Below are positions 12,328-24,589 of a DNA stretch of 64,000 nucleotides, piece after piece. This DNA comes from Cladophialophora immunda (lineage: Eukaryota; Ascomycota; Eurotiomycetes; Chaetothyriales; Herpotrichiellaceae). Location of the stretch: the NCBI RefSeq assembly GCF_000835495.1, contig NW_015622544.1, positions 4,492,855 to 4,556,854 on the forward strand, in the 5' to 3' direction. The notes beneath the pieces were generated by a model. That model did no database searches. It saw only the letters and a program-made list of their open reading frames with translations, and had not been told where the DNA came from. Each line of letters begins with the position of its first letter. The stretch's first letter is position 1. The position numbers and the translations under genes are program-made.

Positions 12328-15300
12328 TCAGTCTTCTCCCCTTGCGAGTGTGGTGGATTCAGAGCGAATGAGGCGACAACGTCTCTCTGCCTGGGTCTCC
12401 GATAACTCCAACGGTTCGACAGGTTCATGACGGCTTATCATCCTCGGAGACCACTCAAAGTCATTATCCAGCTCATCGAACTCTCTTCGCGTTTCCTCCT
12501 GTCTATGGGACGTAGGCGGACCAATGAACAGTTCCAGTGTGCTTGCAACGAACTGGCCCTTTCGGCCGGATATCCTCCTCCTGATTTGTTCTGCCCCCGC
12601 CGCTGGTTCACAGGACAACTCGGGTGCGAACGAAGATGGGGAGGCGTTGTGCAACTGGCCCTCGATCCAAGTGCTGTTCTCTTCTAATCGGAACAGGATC
12701 CAAACCTGCCGTGCCTGCCGGTAGTCAGACGTCGTGTGGAAATCTTCCTGCTTCATTGCTCGCCCGTGGATTTTGGCTTCGGGTAGCCAGTCGATGCTTT
12801 CGAGATCGCCCAAGAATTTGAAGTGGCTGGGGCGTCCCGACATAATCGTACTTCAATCCTCTGAATAGGCTTAGAAATTGCCATGGATCTTCTTCCGTCC
12901 GCAGGGAGAACTGCAAAGCCTTCACAAAGATAACAACCAAAGCGCACAATTCTTGCGACGCTTCGTCGGTCATCTTCCGAGTCTGACGTGACGTTGCAAA
13001 ATAATCCTTCAGCGGGTCGTCATCGAGAATAGGGGGTCCAGGTATTGAGCGGAAAACTGCGACGAAATCGAATGTCGCCATGGCTGGAGCTCCATCATTC
13101 TCAGAACCATATTTCGATTTGCCCGAGGAAATGTTCCGACATAGACGCAAGATGCCTGGGAACTCCAAAAGGTTGCGAATGAGAGTGACCAGACCGGTCA
13201 ATTCCTCCATGGTCACCCCGAAGGCCTTCGGGTGTGATGCAACGATGCGCATGCTAACGCTGAAGCCATCGGGAATGCTATGTACCTCCCTGGCCAAGCT
13301 CAAGCAAGAACTTCAGGTAGGTGACCAGGACGTGTTTGCATTGCTGTGATAGATCCAGATGTGCGTCTTTGTTGCAATCAATGGGAAACAAGTGTCTGCT
13401 ACCGTTGTAGTGCTCGAATGCGTACCTCAGAGCGTACAAGAAGAGGAATGAATATCTAACCAATCTCCATTGAGGGTACATTGATTTCAGCAGTTCATCG
13501 ACTAGAACAGGCGAAGGTTGTTCCCATGCTGGAATTGAAGACCAGCCATTTGCTGAGAGACCCCGAAAGCATGCGAGGGCAATCTCTTTGTGTCCCCCTT
13601 CTATGAAGGCCTGTCGAGATGGCGTGAGCAGCTGGGAACAGCCTCTAGGACTGAGGAAATATTCACGGACAGTCTCATGGATGACCTGAACTCTTGCGAA
13701 TCGCTTCGGGCGCCCAGCAACCTCGAATGAGCCTCCAGAAACATCATTAATATGTCTCTCCAGATGTTCAAGATCCGTATCCATCGGGTTTGAATCGTCC
13801 ACATCTCGACACCCCTTCCCATTCTGCAAGTTGAACGCGCTGTGAAGTTGTTGTAAGGTTAGGGGCTGAAAGACACACAATATCCACTGCGCAAAGGCGG
13901 ACAAGCTCTTTGTGTCCTTGAGTCGAAGTCCCTGCTTTCCTGGAAATTTCGCCAGACAAATCGTCGAGTTCGACGGGAATCGAGTCGAGCAGCTCCTGCA
14001 ATTGCTGCTTAGTTTTGCCTTGATCGAAAGCTTTGAGTATCCTTTTGCTGACCAAAACAGTCGACAGGAATACTCCATTGGCTCTGGATATTATTTCGTC
14101 TTGGATTGACAGCAATAGAGGATCCAAGCGGACTGGCAACTCAGATCTGACAAATTGTTTGATGTCCGTGCTGTTGTACTTGTCTGTGCATACCTCAACA
14201 CCATGCATTGACAACATACTGATGGTGGGATAATGGTGGCTGCTCCAGCAGATGCTGAGCGGGACATTTGGCTGTGTTGCAATATCAATCGACCTTTCGA
14301 ACCTGCGAACCATGGCTCGAATTTCCTCTTCTTTGCACTCATCTAGGGCGTCGATGAGGATCTCAATTCCTTGCGGCTGCTTCCGGATGATTATGGAATG
14401 AAACAATGATCCAATTTCTCTAGCCTGCCAAGTGACTTCCCGGGAATCACTCCTAGATTCCTTTTCCACGAATTTCGGGAGAAACTCGCATTTAAGGATA
14501 AGACTTTGGCATAGCAAGCTGTGCATCAATGCGAAGGTACAATCCAATTGGAGACTTTTCGTAAACCGCGCCACGAGCATCGAAGAAGAAGGGTAAAACT
14601 AGAGTGGAAGTAGCGTTGGCCGCTTGCGATCGCTGAGCGCAAAGGGTTTTCATCAAAGCACTCTTCCTCGACCCTGGTTTGCCTTTAATCCACAGCATAT
14701 TGGTGGCTTTGGTGGCCCAACGTGCAATAAGCCGTCGTGTTGTATATCCATTCACAAGTATCTTGTAAGGGCGGCACAATGTTCGCTTCCCTTACTCCCA
14801 TTGCTGAAAACGAGAACGATCGGAGACATCTTGTGCATGTATCTTGGTATCTGTTTCTCAAGTCGGTTTCCAAAGAATGTTGGGTTTCGCGTGCGTCTTC
14901 GGATGCAACAAGCTGGAGAGACGTGATCTCCTCAACTTGGTGATTCAGGTTGAGCACCTCCAAGCACTTTTCCACCGCATCCAAACAGCGATCATTATCC
15001 CCAAGACCGAAGACATTAGAAATCCTTTTCAAGAGACTGCGAGACATGGAATGGCCGATCTGAAAGTCATCAAGCAAGGCTGCTTGAAAAGGATCCCGCG
15101 ACATATCGTTCCTTTGACCCAGAGGGAGCGCTGTAATATTGGATTCTGTATTTTCTTCAGAGCCGAGACTGCGAGTAAGCTGTAGCTCGTGCACAAGCAC
15201 CCAAGTGATAGTCAAACATACGTAATTTCCACCTCCGAACGGAGCAGCCCATCCACAACCCTGGTGAAGCCAGTCTCTTCATCATTTGAAAAATCTGACC

Positions 15301-16153
15301 ATATCTCGGTGGTTGGCATGGATGCCAATTACATTGTACCCAGGAAACGTCGCAGACTTCTTGGATACCACTTTTCCAGCCATCGCCAGAGGTAGTTCCT
15401 CATAAAAGCAGGTTATTTCTATGCCGCTGCGACTGTTTGGGACATCACGAAGCATGGCCAGGAACCTTTGTTGAATCGATTCGAGAAATTGATCATTGGT
15501 CTGTAGGGTTTTCAGCAATGATGGATTGGATGACTTGATGATGCCAAGAGCTTTCGTAGGGATAGATGCCCAGTCGGCCATCCAGCTCCCGGTGTGCGAA
15601 GTGCCCATGAAAATGATCCCTCTTGTGGCGGCGAAGACAGCTTTGAGGTGTTTTCAGGGTTGTTCCGTGACGTCAAAATCGTTTCCTTGCAAACAAGACC
15701 TCCGAGGCTGTGGGCCACGAAATTCAGCGGCCTCTGTACAGCATTGTATGCGGCCCTGTTCGTTGTCGGGTCGTTCAAGAAGTTCGAAGCGTGGTCGATC
15801 AGTCTGTTGGACGTTGCAACGGTACCTAGTCCGCGGGTTATATATGCGTCATATCCATAGGTTAAAATGCGTGATCTGCGGATCCTGGAGGGGAGAAGAG
15901 CTTGGGGCCAAGGCTGGAGCTGTCCTTCGGCTGTCTAGGTTGAGTCACGATTGCTGGTGAGTCCATGGATGAAGCAAGTATCGACGGCAGCGTTTGGGCA
16001 GTCGTGAAGAACCTTTATACGGTCCGGAAACGAATCGGTGGGGCTGAGTCCCGGGATAAATGGATTCGTAGCTACAAAAGTGCGTAGTACGGGCAGCCTC
16101 AGAACCCTCTGGGCTAACATCGTGCTTAGATGTGTTCCGGAACTTTGCTGCAA
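12328..16153 (-). pseudogene. Decayed NOD-like receptor: alpha/beta-hydrolase plus NACHT
   Basis: Read 5' to 3' on the minus strand, the order is the classic fungal NLR one. An alpha/beta-hydrolase (PGAP1/lipase-like) domain comes first, with CFIHGLTSNRDST, ILTYGYDAYI and the nucleophile elbow VAHSLGGLVCKE. A linker region follows, then NACHT with LWIKGKPGSRKSALMK (Walker A) and ILIDALDEC (Walker B), then a helical region with ILCVFQPLTLQQLHSAF. Homology hops between all three frames. A TAG (15935-15937) replaces the expected Trp after NRDST. The frame shifts near 15665 (A run, NPE/KHLKAV), near 15300 (T run, MVRF/SNDEETGF), near 14745 (CEWIY/RRLIARW), near 14545 (GLYLR/HSLLCQ) and near 13960, and again in the C-terminal part near 13290 and 12840. 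Introns cannot explain the short hops because no splice sites fit. Fungal NLRs serve in heterokaryon incompatibility and non-self response; this copy cannot make the full protein. The C-terminal repeat domain (ankyrin/WD/TPR) is not recognisable. Confidence 0.85.
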
Positions 16154-16876
16154 GTTTCCTCATTGGACACTGAAGACCAGACCTCAGGGGGATGTCTCCA
16201 AGAAGAGAGGGTGTGGAAGGAAGAGATCATAGGAGCCTGGCCTGGGGGGACGAGGCCGAGGAAATGGACAGATGCATGAGGTGGGCTCGAGCCAATGAGA
16301 ATTTGTTGGCCATTCTCAAGCCCAAGACATGTTGCACTTGGCCGCTTTGAGTCGGGATCGACGTGCACAGGGCAGCAGCGAGGGATCCAGTCTGCTCCAT
16401 GACTGCAGGTAGCTGCTAACGAAGAAAAGAAACACCTGTTAAGAGTGAAGAGACATTGCCGACGTTCGCTCAATTTCACTTTCGGAATCAACGTCGTCAA
16501 TCTGGCATCGGCACAACAATAATCCGACATCCACTCACTTGCCTGCTCCGGTCCAATGAGAATCCGGCGGCGCGGCTTCGCACCGGATAATGGGGCCTTT
16601 CACTATCTCCTCCCTTTAGCAGCATCTCCTGAGCTACGGGTCAGACTGTTATCTCGACTACTACTTCTCCTATATTCATATCATCTCCTGCATCTCTCCT
16701 TCTGACCAATCCATCTACCTGCTCTTGTATCGGGCAGATCTTCAGTCACCTAGCCAATATGGACGTCCTAGAGTTGCCTGCTTCTCACATCTCCCTTCTC
16801 TAACACGCGTGACACCCATTTTATTCCTCAAGGCTCTTTTCATTGGGTAATCTCGTGGCGGACGCATCTTGCCATC
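16154..16876. promoter_or_regulatory. Spacer with the promoter of the SET-domain gene
   Basis: No gene beyond the degraded start of the NLR relic at its left end. The 16560-16870 part is pyrimidine-rich (ctcctccctt, ctcctatattcat) and is the likely promoter/5' leader of the SET gene. Confidence 0.4.
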
Positions 16877-18106
16877 ATGGCAAAAGGGAAGAAATCAGCC
16901 AAAAGACCTCAATCACTATCCCCCAGGATAGCATTGGAAAATGTTGCCGAAGTAGACCAGGCAAGTACTGGACACGAGCATTCGTCATTGACATCTCTAA
17001 CGAGAGCTCAGCACATCCTCGTAGCACAGCTTGACGGACTATGCGTAGTCGATGACTCCGGCATCATATCAGTCGACAAGACCCGGCCGGATTCCATTAC
17101 TCAAAACGTTCGGGCAATAGAATTAGCGGCACGACCGAGCATTCCAGGCCCGGCAGGAGTGTTGAAACCGAGACCTGAGGATGACATGCTCCAGGTGATC
17201 TCCACGCCCGATCGTGGTCTCGCCGTCTTCTCAACTCGCAAGATCAAAGCCGGGACACTTGTGCTGGCCGAACATCCCCTAATCTCGCTGAACAAGCACG
17301 AGGAAAACGACTACAGCACGGTCGAGCGCGAATTCTCCAAACTGTCGCGCGCAGAACAGAAGGTCTATCTACGCCTCTTCGATGCACGGAAATCGCGCAT
17401 GTCCCGCGTTGTCTCAATCTACTACAGCAACTGCTACAACTGCGAGGGCTTCAGACCCGGCGGCCAGGGCGGCTCGGCGATCGGTGCATTGTCGAGTCGT
17501 CTCAACCACAGCTGTGTTCCCAATGTGCAATTTTCCTACGACGAGGGTAGCAACGAGATGAGGTTTTACGCCATCCGGGACATCTCGAGAGGAAAGGAGT
17601 TGTCGAGTAACTACGACAAGTCGGTCTTTGAAGTGGCGGCCAAGAGGCGGAGAAAGCAGCAAATGTACTACGGCTTCGTGTGTCGGTGTGAGGCGTGTGA
17701 ACCGAAGAACGAGTTCTGGGTCAAGAGTGATGAACGGAGGCTGGCCATGTACGACGCCGTCCGAGCCGTACAATGGTGCGAGAGGAGGCTGGCCGCAGAA
17801 GGCGACGCAGCAATGGTGGACAAAGCGCAAGTTGGAGAGGCTGAATTGGTGGAAGAGGCGTTGAGTTCCTTGACGAGACTCGAAGGGCTATTGTTGAAGG
17901 AAAGCCTCGTCGGAGTGCCCTTGGCCAACACTTACCGGAGCATGGCGAAGTGGGCGGAGAGGAAAGGTGACCACGGAGATGACGAGGCTGTCAAATGGAA
18001 GGTGAAGGAGCTCGAGATGTGTATTACTGCGTTTGGAAGAGACTGTCAAAGGACCAGGGACATTGAGGTCAAGTTGGAAGCACTCCAAGCTGGGAGAAGC
18101 ATTTGA
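16877..18106 (+). CDS. SET-domain protein (SMYD-like lysine methyltransferase family)
   Basis: Intronless 409-residue frame. A lysine-rich start (MAKGKKSAKR) precedes a SET domain from about residue 105: DRGLAVFSTRKIKAG (112-126), the S-adenosylmethionine/substrate motif RLNHSCVPNV (208-217), and ELSSNY (241-246). A post-SET cysteine cluster CRCEAC follows at 269-274, and the C-terminal 130 residues are helical. No MYND zinc finger is visible, unlike animal SMYD proteins but common in fungal relatives. It may methylate a histone or other protein; the substrate is not predictable. The fungal family is large and many members are uncharacterised. Confidence 0.88.
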   Translation: MAKGKKSAKRPQSLSPRIALENVAEVDQASTGHEHSSLTSLTRAQHILVAQLDGLCVVDDSGIISVDKTRPDSITQNVRAIELAARPSIPGPAGVLKPRPEDDMLQVISTPDRGLAVFSTRKIKAGTLVLAEHPLISLNKHEENDYSTVEREFSKLSRAEQKVYLRLFDARKSRMSRVVSIYYSNCYNCEGFRPGGQGGSAIGALSSRLNHSCVPNVQFSYDEGSNEMRFYAIRDISRGKELSSNYDKSVFEVAAKRRRKQQMYYGFVCRCEACEPKNEFWVKSDERRLAMYDAVRAVQWCERRLAAEGDAAMVDKAQVGEAELVEEALSSLTRLEGLLLKESLVGVPLANTYRSMAKWAERKGDHGDDEAVKWKVKELEMCITAFGRDCQRTRDIEVKLEALQAGRSI

Positions 18107-18255
18107 GGGGACCCACGGGGCATGCATATGAGATCTGTTCCAAATTAGATAGACCACATAGAAACAGAACAGGAGCAATCCTGAGTAGAATGTTTAGAGC
18201 AAACGGCACATTGTCTCTTTGACTCTAGGCGACCTCGTTCTACGTCCATGGACAT

Positions 18256-19884
18256 CTAGTCCTTCTTCTCTTTCAGTTTATACGCCGCCTCCTCCAACTC
18301 GACGAGCAACTCCATGCACAAGGGATCCCCGGCCGGGACGATCTGGTTGAACAGCGTGCCCGCCACGCCGCCCTTCCTGTCAACCCACCAGAACAAGTTC
18401 GGCAGGCCCCCCCAATTGACGGTGCCGCGGTGTCGCCGGCCGGGGACATCCTCGAGGTTGACCGCCCCGGCGAGGGAGTGGCCGGCGGGGATGGCGCCCT
18501 GCTCCTGGGCGGTGCCGGCGGTGGCAGCGGCCGTGGCGGCCGTGGCGGCGGCGCTGGCGGGCGACTTCCACAGGCGGTCGCGGCCGCTGCTCCGGACGGC
18601 GCCGTGGAAGGCCTCGGTGCTCCCCGCGCCGATCTGCGGGCGGAACATCTCGTCGACGCTCTCCTTCTTCAGCAGCGGCCCGCCGTCCTGCAGCAGGCAG
18701 GCCAGCAGGCGGATGTAGTCGTTGGCCGTGCTGTAGAGGCCCGCGCCGCCGATCGCGTCGCGCGCCGTGGTGGGCCAGAGGGACGTGGCGGGCTTCGAGT
18801 CGAGCGCCTTGGGCGACTCGGCCGGGTTGGTGCGCTGGGCGGTCTCGTGCAGCGCCGGCATGGGGTTTGGGTGGAAGTGCTTGGTCGGGTAGAAGGTCGT
18901 CGACTTGGCCGCGAGAGGGCCCCAGATGTTTTCTTGCATGTAGGCGTCGAGGTTTTGTTTCGTCAGAGCCTCGACCTGCGGTCGGCCACCAGTAAGTATA
19001 TGGAGGAGTGGTCGAGTATCAGCCTCAAGTGTCTGTCTAGAACTAACGTACCACTTGTCCGGCCCAGTCAAGACCATCGCTATACATCCACGATTCACCT
19101 GGCTGATAGAGCAGGGGATGCAGTGAGCCTTCCTGAAACCCTGGTAGTCAGCACACAAATGCCCCTGGCTCAAGACAGAGGTGAGCGGTCTCACAATCTT
19201 TCCACTGAACATGTTATCTGTTCGCCCCGTCGCAGCCGACCATCTCATGAGCAGCGGACTGCTCAGGTCATAGCAGAACCCAGACGTATGGGACATGAGC
19301 TGCCTGAAAGCCACGGGTTAGCGATGCCGGACTTTCAGAACTGTTGGCGCTCTAATGGGTGCACAAGCAGAAGGTGTTTCAGACCGTAGAGTGATCTTCC
19401 CCTTTACGTCTTCGTAGATGGGCTTCCCGGTCGGCTTCATCTTGTCCGGATCGGCTCCCGCACCACCTCTGGAAATGGCCTGGAGGTCCGGCTCGTCTGC
19501 TTGATCATCTCCCTCGAACCCAAGGAGAACTTTCAGGTCCTTCAAGACCGGTAGCACTTCGCGCACATCGTCGTCCAGACCAATCAGGCCCTTCTCAACT
19601 ATTTGCATCACCGCGACCGAAGTCACCAGCTTGCTCTGGCTGGCGATCCATGTCAGGGTGTCTGGTGTCAATGGATCCGATCTGTCGACAGTCCGACCCC
19701 CGACCGAAGTACGGCAAAGGTCATTTCCTTGCAGGTGTCAATCGCCGTACTCTCAAAAGCTTTGGCGAGGATTGACGGATGGGCCTTGCTCACCTTCTCT
19801 GTCGACAGCAACGAAGGTGGCCCCGTGCACGCACCCCGTCGAAGGATCGGTGTATTTTCGGAGAATATCCTCGACCTCAGCCAT
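18256..19884 (-). CDS. Serine beta-lactamase-fold esterase/transesterase (class C/EstB/LovD-like)
   Basis: Five exons (19884-19794, 19727-19385, 19303-19195, 19132-19052, 18975-18256) join in perfect phase to 447 residues. The nucleophile motif S-x-x-K appears as WIASQSKLVTS in exon 2 and the second motif as WMYSDGLDWAG (Y-S-x) in exon 4. HTSGFCYD, YMQENIWGPL and the C-terminal WGGLPNLFWWVDRKGG are typical of fungal class C-like enzymes. Members hydrolyse esters or amides or transfer acyl groups, as in statin side-chain attachment. Nothing nearby suggests a polyketide partner. An Ala/Thr-rich insert of about 20 residues near residues 310-330 comes from a GCGGC-rich stretch and looks like a lineage-specific expansion. 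Start chosen at MAEVEDIL because exon 1 is needed for the domain start. Confidence 0.88.
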
Positions 19885-20714
19885 TGTCGTGTGCGTGTGC
19901 GTGTGATAATAGAGGCTTATTCGCAGACGATGTCAACTACGCACAAGACCAACTAACTGCTGAGATGCATTATTAATACAGGCGTCACGCTGAACGCGAA
20001 CTACGGGGTTATATCTCCATCTTCCAGGCCACCGGTACCGGTGCCCGGATGCCGAGTTCCTCTTCACTGGCGCCTCTGTGCAAACCTCCAACTCCACCTC
20101 CAGATCCATTTTCGGTAATTCCGGTTGTTAGGTTTGGCTGTTAATACCGGTGGAATGTCACCCATCGCCCACCTGCGAGTCGAGGATAGAACCTCGGCGA
20201 ACAGAACCAATTATAACAAAAACAGGTAGACTTGTGGCCAGGCTCGAAAAGCCGAACCGAAAGTATGTCCTCCCGATGTCAAATCGGGTCTGGTAATCTG
20301 AGCATGATAAAGACTACATGCCTACAGACCTTGACTACCATGCAAAGATCCCGACGAGTCTCCAGGACATTGGAATTGTAAGCCTGACAAAAACTTTAGG
20401 GCCTAATTTCATGTGCAGGGAAAGGCAGACGCTTTCAGACCGATGTCCACAGAGCAAGGCTGCGGAATATCGTGTCGATGTTCCGAGGGCTGGCTGAGAG
20501 CGACCCCTACTTGCAGGGAACAGCCAACCTGGCCTCAGTCCCGACAGTCCGCTTTGTATCATGAATCTATGCCTAGCCTAGCGATGTGTTCTGGGCCGGA
20601 AGCAGTCCTGAGCAGTCACAAAGTTGTTGCTCCAGTGATACCTGTACTGGTCTGCGAGTCCCATTCAGAAGTCGTCAAATTCTTGGTAAGTCGTCACCTC
20701 CTTATTGCCTACTC
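19885..20714. other. Intergenic spacer
   Basis: No gene is supported. A GTGTGC microsatellite (about 19888-19906) lies just upstream of the beta-lactamase-like start. The rest contains the promoter of that gene and the 3' flank of the alpha-COP gene. Confidence 0.4.
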
Positions 20715-23700
20715 TCACAGGCCCTTTACCCACAACCGCAGACCACTGGCCGCGGCGCCAATCTCGCAGACCTCGCAGACCTTGCACACCTGTCCTTGGA
20801 ACTGGCTCTGATACTTGGCTCCATCGAACGGACATGACACGCTTTGTGCCCCAGTGTAGATTGGAGTAAAGGAGGCGGCGCAAATGTCGAAATCGGCGAA
20901 TTGGTCGTATTCGATTTCGGTCTTGTCGCTAGACCCTGAACGCTCTGCCTGTTGTTTGATTTTCTTCGCCTGCAAAGCAAGTTAGCAATAAAGTCAGATA
21001 GGACCTCTCGAGATACTGACCTGGTCAACCAATTTGGCCGCGCCCCCGTTGGCAAGGATTCGATTTGCAAAAGACAAAGCACTCGAGTATTGCCTATTCG
21101 AGAAGGCCAACTTCATAGCCGCCATGAGAGCCAATTGTCGATGAGCGACCTCAAGTTTCGGCATGGTGAAATAAGCCGAAAGCTCGAGCTGTCGCTTAAG
21201 CTGTGCTTCTGAATCACCACCTGCAGCTGCGAGTCGACGTCTTTCAAGCTCGATGCTCATCGCAAGCGTGTATTCCATCGCTTTCGTAATGAGCGCCTTG
21301 GCTTCATCAACTTGCGCTTGTGAGCTAACAATATTGACGAGGAGTGATTGCAGCAGCCTCCGGAACGTTACAACACCCTGCTCCAGTTTGTTTGTCCTCA
21401 TGGCCGCGTATCCCTCCTGAAGGTCAACGTTCGTGAGGGTCTCTAGATTCCTAGGAATGACCGGCAGGAGCTTTCGGTTGTCCGTCTCTTCCGTTGTGCG
21501 GCGAACGTAGTTCACAATAGCAGGCAAGCCAGCATTTGCAGGTAGAAATGTTTTGGACGCCTGGTAAATTTCCAGGAATCTCGACTTGAGTGGTTCGAAA
21601 TGCACCGCCCCAACTTGACGGTTCAGTAGTTGCATGGCACTGTCGAAAGAGCCGGCTGCAACATGATCTGCTGCTAGCGGAGAGTTCCTTGACCACATAT
21701 CTGCTTCTGAGCTGCCCGGTCCAGCAGCTTCCGCAGGTGCGTCAGGGTTGTCCACATTGACAAAATCGGAGTCATTTCCTGCGGTCTCGAGCCCGATGTC
21801 GTCGCCCATATCCCAGCCTTCGCCAGCATCCGCCTCCTCATCTGCTGCGAGTCCGTCACCGTCTGCAGCCACGGGCACGTCTTCTGTGAGAAGATCAGGG
21901 CTTGTTTCGTCTTCAACAGCCACTCCCACCTCGCCGAGGAGTGCTCTTTCGAACGAGGAATGTGATGCCTCCTTAACTGGCCAGTTTGCTTTGTAGGTAG
22001 GAACAATGACCTTTGGAGGAGCGAGACCTTCTCCGGACTCGGGCATCGAGATTTGATCTTCCGTCAACCCACAAAGCTCGAGTATTGATTGACATTCTTC
22101 GGTCAGTCCGTGAGACTTTGCAGTAAGATAAGCCAGGGGATACTGATCGATCTCTTTGAACATCTGTATCCGGCTCTCCACATCGCCGAGATATAGCGCA
22201 TTTTGGAAGCGAGAGACAAAATCCCCCCGGTGCTCAGCAATTTTGGCCATTCTCGTAAGTTTTTCCTCGTCGCCTGTGCAGAGGTACAAGAATGAGAGTT
22301 TGTCGAAATTTCGAAGTTTTTGGTAGGTCATTTCCACAGTTTGATGGTTGCCGTGTACTAAAGCTTCGGCGCCTAAGCGTGTCCAAATTTTGGGCCTGTC
22401 CAATTCTTTGGCCATTTCTGTGGCAACGTCCAGGTTGCCGCATTCGATGGCGAGTTCGAATCTCGTCTGGGGATCCTGCACAAACTGCAAGGCGATTTCG
22501 GGATAGCCCTTCTTCTGTAGGTAAGAGATGATGCTTTGCCCAACCAGGGGTGAGGTCTTGATAATCTGGAGCATTTCATCATAATTACGCTTCACGAGCG
22601 CCAATTTAAATCGGTATTCTGTCGGGTCAATTGTGAGGACTCGAGGCTTGGAGGATCTGTCGAGGCAGTAAACATTGCGGCCTTTCACCTTGACGAGGTA
22701 GACCGTCTGGTCGAGCGTCCTAACGATGCCGTTGTCACCATTGAGCAGAGTGTATTTGATATGATTGAGCGTCGAGTAAAGCAGGACGCCAGAATCGTCC
22801 CAGGCGGCACTCTTGATTCTGATTGTCTCGTGCAGAGTGCTGACTTGCTCCAGGGATTTGTTTACGATGGTAACATTGTGCTTGCTGAGCAAAGCAGCAT
22901 AGAGACCATCGTTTGACCAGGCAACATATTTGACGCCTGTAACACTCAGTTCTGCGAGCTGCTTCTTCTGCTGAATATCGTAGAGGACAACGTTTGTGGG
23001 AGAGATGAGAAGGAGACAGCCAGTGCCACCATATGTGACATCAGTCGTGCCGGTAGGTGCTTTGAAGGATTTGGTTGTCGAATTACTGAGGTCTTTGATC
23101 TCAACCAACTGGGTGGAAGAGCTGAAAACAGCAAAGCGATTGCGTGCCACAAAGACTGCCGCGTTACCTGATCCACGCTTGATGTCGGTAGGATCCGTAG
23201 CTCCTGTGGCATCTCGTGGAAGTGCAATCAACTCATAAGTGCCGTTGTCCGTGGGTGAGGTGACCAGAATCGACCGCTCTGCTGGATTGTAGGAGAGTGC
23301 ACGAGGAGGCACCCAATTGCTGCCAAACTTCCTAAGTGACAGAAGTGATGGGGACTCGACACTTTTGATAAAGTCGTAAGATCGGACATGCTTATCCTTT
23401 GTGATATAGAACAGCTGATTCTGGTACACGGAGGACGCAGGTCGTTCGCGTTCAAGTTTGAAGACCATGACACCGTTGTCATGACCGGCGGCGAAGAGAT
23501 TGATTTCAGGGTGGGCGGCAATCACCCAAAAACGATCATTCTCCCGCTTGAAGGATTGGACGGAAGTTCTTTTGTTCAGGTCCCAGACACGGATAGTTTT
23601 GTCCTCTCCCACGGACAAAATGAGGTCTTGATGTGGATGGAACAAGCATGCAGAGACATTCTGGAAGTGCCCTCGGCAGGTATCGACCTCCCACGCCTTG

Positions 23701-24589
23701 GTCTCGCTCATTCTCCACAGCTTGACAAGCCTGTCATCGCCTGCGGAGACGATCAAAGGTAGGGTCGGGTGGAAAGCCACCCAATTGACCCCTCGATCGT
23801 GCCCTTCGAGAACAAATTTGACGACGGCGTCGGTATTGCCGAACATATCAGCCTGTTGTTGGTTTGCCCGGGCCATTTGATCCTCGAAACTCATCGATGT
23901 GGGCGCCGAGTGTTTTTTCCGCAGTCCTGAAATATCCCATACCCGGACGGATTGGTCGAGAGAGGCGGAAACAATGAGGTCTTCCTTAGGGTGGAATTGT
24001 GCGCACATGGCATAGTGATTGTGACCCGTCATTGTGCAGACTGTTATAAGCGTCAGGGGGAGCTAAAGACCATTGAGGGTAGTACTTACTCAAAGACCGA
24101 TTCTGCCAGTTCCAGATTCTGATTGTCTGGTCGTCAGAGGCGGAAAGTATCCAAGGCAACTCATGGTGGAAGAAGACTGTTCGGACATAGTCCAAATGGC
24201 CATTGAGGGTGAAGAGACATCTCCTCGTTTGGTAGGACCAAACTTTGATTTTGTAGTCGTCTCCTCCTGAGACAAAGAGTGGTTGTGTCTTGTGAAAATC
24301 GATGCCACGGACTGGTCCATCATGCTCTTCAAAGCGGTCAATCAGGGTTCCCATGCGATAGTCCCATAGTCTGTAGGGCAGTTAGTCTGGGAGCCGCAGG
24401 AGATGGTGTGAGGGCACGTACTGGATGGTGCTGCTATGCAAGCTGACGAGGATCCATGGTCGTTTTGGGTGGAAAGCTAAGCCCTTTGCACGACTGCTCT
24501 TGCTCTCAAACTGTACTCGAAGGTTAGAGGAATAGAATAGAGGGCAGACGGCCTAGGCTTGCCTTTGTGAGCATTGAAGGAGACGCCAT
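20715..24589 (-). CDS. COP1: Coatomer subunit alpha (alpha-COP), COPI coat
   Basis: Five exons (24589-24563, 24510-24422, 24370-24090, 24040-21021, 20969-20715) join in phase to 1223 residues, the normal alpha-COP size. The start [20 protein letters not shown] is the family's N-terminus, followed by WD40 repeats (e.g. [37 protein letters not shown]) forming the first propeller and a second propeller. An alpha-solenoid and the COPI_C domain end at [12 protein letters not shown]. Alpha-COP reads dilysine retrieval signals and builds the COPI cage for Golgi-to-ER traffic. Intron 1 is a GC-AG intron: the donor is AAG|GCAAGC (24562-24561), with no GT available that keeps the conserved FESKSS junction. 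Head to head with SEC23. Confidence 0.96.

Noticed and set aside
18430..19389. 319-codon plus-strand open frame
   Set aside because: Antisense to the beta-lactamase-like gene; Gly/Ala/Arg-rich from GC-rich codons, with no domain.
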